Source: Purshia tridentata (taxonomy: Eukaryota; Streptophyta; Magnoliopsida; Rosales; Rosaceae). Taken from it: a DNA stretch of 38,284 nucleotides. The position numbers and the translations under genes were made by a program. The number at the start of each line of letters is the position of its first letter. Position 1 is the first letter of the stretch. The DNA lies in the NCBI GenBank assembly GCA_003254885.1, contig QANT01005118.1:1-38284 (forward strand). The letters run 5' to 3'. Below are positions 31,395 through 38,284 of the stretch, piece by piece. The notes under the pieces were generated by a model. That model had not been told where the DNA came from. It did no database searches and was given only the letters and a program-made list of their open reading frames with translations.

Positions 31395-34157
31395 GTTTAA
31401 GAGAGTCAAGTAATGGAAGCAAAGTGAAGGTTAAGGGGTGGTGGTGATCGATGGACTTGGTTGAGTAATGAGTGGGGGGTACTTATGGACAAGTAAAGCC
31501 GAGAGTAGTGGCGTGATTAATTAATATAAAATTTGTGGGTCCTACCTGATCGTAATTACAGTTTTCTCTTCATGGATAATTGGATATATAGGATCTTTCT
31601 CCAACTGTTGGTTTAAAACAGTTAATCAAAAGAAGAAAATTAAAACCCTAGTCCTAGAGATTCAAAGCTCCCAAGTCAAATGGCCGACTTCTGTGTCTCA
31701 ATATTACAGTCCACTAATTAAGTCTTTCCCTGCCCGCTTTTTCTTTTTTATTTGTCTTTCTTTACTATTTTCTTCTGGGAACAAAATATGAATAATAATT
31801 TATTCATTTTTATTTGTTTTGTTTTTACTAATAATTTTTCTCACCACTGGGTTTGAACTAATCTGAGAAATTTAAGAATAGAGAAAAAGTACTTTTTCGA
31901 TCGGTTCGTGTAACATGCAATATTCCATTCAATTAATATAAAACCGAAATTTACTTTATTGATAATGTGTTCTTAAATTATGGCTTTTGGTAATGGTAGG
32001 TGCAATTGTAACATGTAATTAACAGGGGATGTCCCGGGATTGGAACACATTTTCTCACTTCCTACTTACCTCATGATGGCTTTTTTTGACTCTTTGCGCT
32101 GTAAGGAACAAACTGAGACGTACATCTAGACTCTAGATAATGTCGTTAATTAATTAATTGGAAAAAATAAAAATAAAAAACCCCTCCTAAAATCATGATT
32201 TATGTTTTTTCAACAACGTGATCAAGTGCATGTCTGGTGGCATAAATTAGATATATATATATAATATATGAACTAATTTAAGTGTGGCTTACCATGCATA
32301 TATTCTATATTAATTAATGTGCTCTGGTTCCACTGACAGCGGAACAATATTTGACTACGTGAATATGAACCGTACCGTTGCATTATGATCAAGGTCAACT
32401 ATTTCATCCATATATGGACCCCCCTGGCTAATTTCTCCCTTTCTCATTGGTAAATATATATTCAATTAATTATTCAAAGAATCAAAGGTAATAGAGCACC
32501 AAATGCATTAGTTAAGGTTGATAGGCAGAAGATACATGGAAGGGTATAGTAAGAAAGTTGCAATCCTCATATATATATATATATAACATAGGTGGATTAG
32601 TAATACTACAAAATAGTGTTACAGGGACAAACAAAAACCACTGGTGTGGCATGTGGGCACACGTGCAACCCAAAGATCCTATACTCCTAAATTCGGAAAG
32701 TTATATTTTTAGATTGTTAACCTGGACCCATATCTTACCAAACGACATGAATGACGTATTGGGTTCGAAAAATTACTATAACAGGCCCAAAATAACTCTC
32801 TCTCAGTCTCATATCATGAATGACACCTTAATTTCCCTCTAAACCACGATCTTTTTTGGACTATCCCAAGCCCATGAAGAGACCGACCCACGTAATATGG
32901 GCCATATCCATATGACTCATTTTTTTGGACTGAAATGTTAACCACGAATTTTCTCCTCAGAGTCATAGACGCACCTGAACCAAAAAAGCAAAAATGGCAT
33001 TCCACCGACACTCTCCCGCGCTCTTATCCACCAAATGCTTTTATTATTTTCTTTTTAAGGTTTTGATAGAAGAGTCCAGCAAATTCACTAATAATTTCAT
33101 GCGAATAAAATGGAATAACGTCCTTTTTTGGTTTTTTTCTTGGTACATGTCATTTTTGGTTATTTAGTGTTTGATGGTGATTGTGGGGATATTTATCGTT
33201 GTGGCAAGTAGGAACTTTGTACACGTGTGCCTCTTGGCAGCCTGCACCTAATGGCAAATTGGCAATACCAAAAAGTGAGTTCAAAGCTTTTCCAGAGGGG
33301 GCCCCCATACGCCACAGACTTTCTCGTGTAAGCAGCCTTGTAGTTATTGTCTCAAAACCAACACTAGATAGCATAGCAATACTATTCAATTTTTTTTTTT
33401 GGGCTTTATTTTATGGACCGGTTTTTCTGTGGGCTGAAATGAAAACCAATAAAATGAATCCTTTTGTTGTTATACTCTTTCCATTCTTTGGGCATAAATG
33501 AAAACAAACATTGTTCCACTGAAATTTGTAAAACCTGTAATAATGATTCAAAAAATGTGATGTTTTATTTTGTCAAAACTATAGGGAATTGGAATATAGG
33601 ACAATTGTATTGAATTCCTAACAAATAATCGTATAAAACATTAATGTTTGTAAGTTTGAAAAGGGCAGAAGACACAATGATCCCATGAGTACTGAATAGC
33701 ATTAATCAGATGCACATGAAAGAGTAGTAGTAGTAGTAGTAGTAGAGTGGAAACCGAATGCACATTATTGGTTGGATACTACTTGATTTTCAATGTTGTG
33801 ATTGGGGCAAAATTCACACACCCCATCCATGATATCTATCACCCCCATCCCATCTATCTACTACAGCAAAACGAAATCTAGATAACACAACCACAATCCA
33901 CTCCTCCACCCAATCCCATCTCGCCATGTGTCATAAAGCACTACGTCACCATCATCATCTCTCTCTCTTCTGTACGAGACTGATCACCAGCCCCTTCCCA
34001 ATGGGTCAAGTAAGTAGTCCTGGTCTGCCTCTGTGGCTCTGCTGCCCTCCCCTTTCGAAGTAGCTTTTTCTGCCCTTTTGGCCTTTTTAATTAATTTTCT
34101 TGCTCTGCCTAGTGAGACCGAGAGAGAGTGAACAGAAAAAGAAAGAGACTTTAGATC
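31395..34157. other. Intergenic: pectate lyase and CCT-gene promoters
   Basis: A divergent intergenic region with AT-rich DNA, an (AT)n run near 32566-32584, a G-box core CACGTG near 32659, and an (AGT)n run at 33724-33745. A segment at about 33200-33370 has open frames on both strands (for example minus-strand SLWRMGAPSGKALNSLFGIA) that look like repeat-derived peptide; no gene structure supports it. No intact gene was recognised. Confidence 0.45.
33724..33745. repeat. (AGT)7 microsatellite
   Basis: A short trinucleotide run about 410 bases upstream of the CCT-domain gene start. Simple repeat. Confidence 0.8.
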
Positions 34158-35788
34158 ATGTGCAACAAGAACAGTCCACCTCCTGATCATGATGATGTGG
34201 AAGAATTGCAAGGCAACAGCTCTATGATGAAGAAGGAAGAAGCACCCCTTAAACGTCTTGCAGCTCGAAAATCCAGAAGCAAGACCCGGAAGCCCAAGTT
34301 CTTGAGTCTCCGCTCCAAACTCATCTCCCAATTACAGGATCCAGATTATGGTCGACCAAACTCTTCATCAACGTCTACTGTAAATACTATGTCCACCACC
34401 ACGGACCACCACTGCCACCACCAGCTCAACTTATTCCCACTACACCCCGAAAACCTGGTGGATCATCAAGACAGAGCACCCGAAATGCCCGACGACAACA
34501 ACGTGGCCATGCTCTTCCACTCCGACGGCGGCGCCACCCTCAATGGCCTCCTCACCTCCACCACCTCCACCGCCACAACAACAACGACAACCACCACAAT
34601 GTCGTCTGATCAAGAAGAGTCTTTGTCCAGCTACGCCTACTACAGGCCTGGCTCTTCACAAGATCAATATTATTATAGCGAGGAGGGTAATTATAACATT
34701 GTGCGGTCGGCCATGAGGAGGAGCGAGAGGGACATGGGCAGTACTGTGGATGAGAAGTGGGTCTGTTTCTCGGAGCTGGTTGAGGTGCCGGAGGAGTTCA
34801 CCAGCTCAACCAGTACTGCTTCTCCTCGTGCTCATCATCAAGATCAACGGTGCAGGAAGCAGCACAAGGTTCTGGCTTTGAAGCTTGATTATCAGGATAT
34901 TTTGAATGCTTGGTCTGACAAGGGCCCACTTTACATTGAAGGCTTAGAGGAGTCCCCACAAACAGTCCCTGACTTGCAGGACATTGATCAACACCTTTTC
35001 CTGCTCCATCATACCACCACTTCCAATGTAAGCTAGAATCATCAACTTTTCCTTTCTTCTTCATCATCTGCATTTTATTAATTAATAAATACATTCAATT
35101 TCGTATTTGACATATATAATTTTGTTCTAATGACATTCAAATCATTGACTTATATTTGCGAATTGTAAATTGGATGAGACATTTATTAATTATTATTTTG
35201 GAATTGTACATTGTTGGGGGATAGAGGTCCTACTACTTTTTGCCTTTTGGGACCCATTGCAGCTTGCCCAACTTACCAAACATTATTTTATTTTATAGTT
35301 TTTGTTTGTTTGTTCCTCTAAGAAACATTACATATGCTGGTAATAGTAACAAATTAAAGAAGTTCCAATCCCATGAATAATTAAAATATAATTTGTTGGT
35401 GTTGTTGGGCATTCATGCATATATACAGATTGAGAATGTAATAGATAGTGGGAATTTATGGAGGGTACCGGAAGAGGGTGGCAGCTTGATCAAAATGAAG
35501 AGTGAAGTGGAAGTGGGAGGAAGATCAAGAGAGGAGAGTGTATTGAGATACAAGGAAAAAAGGCAAAGCAGGCTTTTCTCTAAGCGCATCCGATACCAAG
35601 TTCGAAAGCTCAATGCCGAGAAGCGACCACGTATGAAGGTAATTAATTAACCTTCCTTAACTATTTTTATTTGTATTAATTATTAATTATGCACTACCTA
35701 CCTTTAATTCTCTAATTAACCCAAGTTAATTACCCTATGTTACTTGTTGTTCCAAATAATTCAGGGTCGATTCGTGAAGAGAAATTGA
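34158..35788 (+). CDS. CCT-domain protein, CIA2/CMF-like transcriptional regulator
   Basis: Three exons, 34158-35027, 35429-35638 and 35765-35788, all phase 0, give 367 residues. The C terminus is a complete CCT domain: [20 protein letters not shown] followed by [21 protein letters not shown], split by the last intron just before GRFVKRN. No B-box or receiver domain is seen, so this is a CCT-only (CMF) protein. The N-terminal basic segment [20 protein letters not shown], the '[14 protein letters not shown]' segment and '[18 protein letters not shown]' resemble blocks in the CIA2/CIL branch, whose founder promotes chloroplast protein-import and ribosomal genes; that function is inference here. 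Low-complexity Thr and His runs come from ACA/ACC and CAC repeats (34560-34600). An upstream start exon cannot be excluded, but no acceptor is needed for the ATG at 34158. Confidence 0.88.
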
Positions 35789-36458
35789 AAGTACGTACGT
35801 GAATTCGAAGATCATTATATGTTGGACATCGATCATCTATATATATTAATTACCTCCAAGAGGATGATGAGGATGCATATATGGTGTTTTGTTTTTGAAT
35901 GAAGAGCTACTAGTACTATATATTTTTTGTTCCCTTTCTTTTCTGTTTTGCTTGTTACTAGTGTACGTTACACGAGGATCGATCAGAGGGGGATTAATTA
36001 TGCATCTTTGATGAAAATCATGAAAAATATGCATAAATCATACACAAATTGAGATCATCTACACATTACGCTAGTGGGCATTAGAATTTGGATTATATTT
36101 TTTTGTTGTTTTTACTTAATTTCAGAATTTATGTAAATTTAATCATATTTAGAAAGTACTATGAATTCATTTTGATATTTTGTTATCTAATCGTGAATAC
36201 TAAATACAAAATTAAAATTAAAATTCAAGTATACATAAAATGCATTTATAAATAATATGCATGTGAAGTGAGTAATTTCTATATGGCTAGTACTCTTGCC
36301 ATTTAATCAAACAGCTAAATAGCTTCTGATTTAGATGCTTTGATAAAAATTTAAAATGCAGACTCTGATCATCAAAAAATAATGTAAATTAAACTTCACA
36401 AAAGATTCTTTATTTAACTTTAAATAATTAATACCTTAATGAAAATGACACGTTGGTT

Positions 36459-36483
<25 letters not shown>
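36459..36483. repeat. (AT)12 microsatellite
   Basis: An uninterrupted TA run in intergenic DNA; no other feature is associated with it. Confidence 0.8.
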
Positions 36484-36489
<6 letters not shown>

Positions 36490-36859
36490 CATATGTAGTG
36501 AAATGGTAGCTCGCAAGTGGAAGTTGAAGATGAGAGGGTCAGTTTGATCCGCAGATGAGTGCAGTGGAGTAGTGGCCGATGGAAGGTAGTTAATACTATA
36601 TTGTTGACAGAGGAAAAGAGACTACAAATCTGGCCATACAAACAAGCCTTCCTTGGTATGTTCTATCTTCTGTCAACATTCATTCAACAAAACAAAGTCC
36701 AAACTAAGCTCTTGTGGTCTTCTTGGCGCGAGCCATGTGGCTCATTAATTTCATACCAATGCTATATCCATGTCTTTGAGTATTAACATCACATTAATTA
36801 CTCTACCAATTACGTGTCTTCTTGGTACCTTGTTTCTTGTCTTCTATATATTCAGAGTG

Positions 36860-37087
36860 GAATATTCTTAAAACTGTTTTTATGGGCTTCGCCTTTCAAG
36901 CCTAGAAAACCAAAATGGGTTGGGTCATGAGTGGGCCTTTGCTTTCATAGCCCAACAGAAGGTTCAAGCTGCACACACACACCTGCCGAGGATGGTAGAA
37001 CCATCTAATCATAAAAAACTCTCAAATAGTAAGAAACAAAGAAGAGCCAAGAAAGTTCAAGACCCATCTCATGATGTAGATATAAAT
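36860..37087 (+). promoter_or_regulatory. Heat-shock elements and TATA box of the sHSP gene
   Basis: Three perfect GAAnnTTC cores lie upstream of the small heat-shock gene: GAATATTC at 36860, GAAGGTTC at 36958 and GAAAGTTC at 37051. The last is flanked by 'aagaagagcc' and 'aagac', which add partial nGAAn units in register, and it sits 22 bases before TATAAAT at 37081-37087. The start codon follows 76 bases later. This arrangement is the usual one for heat-shock-factor-driven small HSP genes. Confidence 0.75.
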
Positions 37088-37163
37088 CTCTCTCCCGGCC
37101 AAATGTAAATCAATAACATAAGCAATCAATCCATACCCTCACACAAACAAATTCACAAACACA

Positions 37164-37586
37164 ATGTCGACACTGATTTCTAAATTAGGGGACGAAATTT
37201 TGGACCCCTTCCTTTCTCTGGTGAACAAGTGTCCAGTGCTGAACACCCCAACGGACTGGAAGGAGACCCCAGAAGCCCATGTGCTTATTGCGGACCTTCC
37301 GGGGCTGAAGAAAGAGGAGGTGAAGGTGGAGGTCGATGAGAACAGAGTGCTCCAAATAAGTGGGCAGAGGAAAGTGGAAGAAGATGGTGATGAGAATAAG
37401 AGTGGGCATAAGTGGCACCGTATTGAGCGTTGCCGTGGCAACTTCCTCCGGCGGTTTAGGCTGCCGGAAAATGCCAAAACTGATGAAATTAAGGCGTCCA
37501 TGGAGCATGGAGTGCTTACTGTAACCATTCCTAAGCAGGAGATTCAGAAACCTCAAAGGAAGGCCATTCAGATTGAAGGAAAATAA
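37164..37586 (+). CDS. Small heat-shock protein (alpha-crystallin domain), cytosolic type
   Basis: Intronless, 140 residues (about 16 kDa). The short N-terminal arm ([20 protein letters not shown]) has no evident targeting peptide. The alpha-crystallin domain runs from about residue 30 to 127: [27 protein letters not shown], the consensus II core, and '[33 protein letters not shown]', the consensus I core. The tail contains the I-x-I anchor in KAIQIEGK, which docks on neighbouring dimers for oligomer assembly. It acts as an ATP-independent holdase. The N-terminal arm is shorter than in typical class I proteins and lacks their usual SxFFG-like motif, so it may belong to a minor cytosolic class; the class is uncertain. 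Heat regulation is supported by the adjacent heat-shock elements and TATA box. Confidence 0.93.
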   Translation: MSTLISKLGDEILDPFLSLVNKCPVLNTPTDWKETPEAHVLIADLPGLKKEEVKVEVDENRVLQISGQRKVEEDGDENKSGHKWHRIERCRGNFLRRFRLPENAKTDEIKASMEHGVLTVTIPKQEIQKPQRKAIQIEGK

Positions 37587-38284
37587 TTAATTAATTATAA
37601 GGCTATTAAAAATAAATAATGTTGTTTAATTAATGTGTGTGTGTGTGATTACAACTTACAAGCTATAGTGGTGTGAATCAGTGAATGTGATTGTTATGCA
37701 TGTTTGCTTTGTTTCTTATGCATGTTTTTGTGATGTACTCATGGTATGTAGTTTATAAATAAAGCTTATGAATTGGTATCAATTGCAGAGTTTCATTTTT
37801 TTAAAATTATGAAGACCTTAAACTAGGAAAGTAGGAAGATCGTTCACTTGAGTTAGGCTACCCTTTAAACTTGAAAGTTTAAATTAAACCCACTTGCAGG
37901 ATCCATGTTAAAGTGTATCCTAACAAAAGTGAAGCCCATATAGTTTTTCTTATCTCAACTGTAGCCTATAGTTTAAACCCACTAATCTGGGTATCAGTGA
38001 CCCAGGCCCAACGGAAGACATTTGTTTTTTCCTTGTATTTGTTTTAATTTTAAAAGAAAATTGGCGATAAAATCATTTTCCTTAATTTTATTTTTTATAT
38101 TTATATCATTTTTAAAAGTTTAATTGATTTTTTTCATTAATTTCTGTTCACATAGTTTTTCAAAATATGCCATAAATAGTTAACGAATTTTTTAACGTTG
38201 ACAATATTTTGAACATAAAATATCAGATTAAAAAGTAATATATAATTGTAATATATAAATGTAATTAACTTTTTTATTTTTTTT
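37587..38284. other. Right-edge intergenic DNA
   Basis: This includes the sHSP 3' UTR with a (GT)n run at 37635-37647 and an AATAAA signal near 37756-37762, then AT-rich DNA to the window end. No coding sequence was recognised. Confidence 0.5.

Larger units (their letters stand above)
35789..37163. other. Intergenic: CCT-gene 3' end and sHSP promoter
   Basis: AT-rich, with an (AT)n run at 36459-36483. No gene was recognised between about 36490 and 36840. The right end holds the heat-shock promoter listed separately. Confidence 0.5.

Noticed and set aside
33150..33501. Overlapping open frames on both strands (minus SLWRMGAPSGKALNSLFGIA; plus QPAPNGKLAIPKSEF)
   Set aside because: They resemble repeat-derived peptides and lack exon structure, promoter or a domain I can name.
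1..38284. CRISPR array, bacterial operon or virus-like system
   Set aside because: The introns, gene families and composition are those of a plant nuclear genome; no regularly spaced repeats with spacers and no viral genes were seen.
1..38284. tRNA, rRNA or known conserved miRNA precursor
   Set aside because: I looked by eye for tRNA boxes and for common plant miRNA mature sequences and found none; a proper scan could still find some.

Overview
This is a stretch of flowering-plant nuclear genome, most likely a eudicot. The evidence is AT-rich intergenic DNA with many (CT)n and (AT)n microsatellites, short GT-AG introns, and plant-only genes: a chloroplast RNA-binding protein, arabinogalactan proteins, a pectate lyase, an RGF/GLV-type peptide precursor, a CCT-domain regulator and a cytosolic-type small heat-shock protein. 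Species or family cannot be fixed from the sequence alone. Three single N bases (305, 24767, 26242) point to a draft assembly.

Left part (1-8.4 kb): the last exon of a SAM-dependent methyltransferase-like gene (+) enters from the left. It is followed by a complete four-exon chloroplast ribonucleoprotein of the cp31 type (+, 1649-3392). Convergent to it is a ten-exon NET (extra-terminal) domain protein on the minus strand (4244-7634). Its second exon ends in an in-frame stop and does not match the phase of the third exon. It shares a short divergent promoter with an intronless mitochondrial small-subunit ribosomal protein mS38-like gene (+, 8014-8418).

Middle (8.4-21.3 kb): the 8.4-14 kb stretch looks empty by ORF size. 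It contains a decayed copy of the promoter, exon 1, exon 2, the start of exon 3 and exon 4 of the next gene, an ABHD17-like alpha/beta hydrolase (+, five exons, 14467-17424). The intact gene has a full Ser-Asp-His triad and a C-terminal tail of repeated R-K/R-S-x-D units. Next comes an eleven-exon NAD-dependent glycerol-3-phosphate dehydrogenase of the plastid type (-, 18412-21249).

Right part (21.3-38.3 kb): a two-exon RGF/GLV/CLEL secreted peptide precursor (-, 22984-23388); two arabinogalactan-protein genes in the same orientation (24469 and 27973) that share an upstream non-coding block and are separated by duplicated and repeat-like DNA; a three-exon pectate lyase (-, 29963-31394); a three-exon CCT-domain CIA2/CMF-like protein (+, 34158-35788); and an intronless small heat-shock protein (+, 37164-37586) whose promoter carries heat-shock elements just upstream of a TATA box.

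The genes are ordinary single transcription units and do not form a pathway cluster. AGPs, pectate lyase and the RGF-like peptide all act in the cell wall or apoplast, but nothing in the sequence shows that they are co-regulated. The most interesting items are the ABHD17 pseudogene copy, the RGF-like peptide with its His/Asp-rich propeptide, the apparent break in the NET gene, and the duplicated blocks around the AGP pair.
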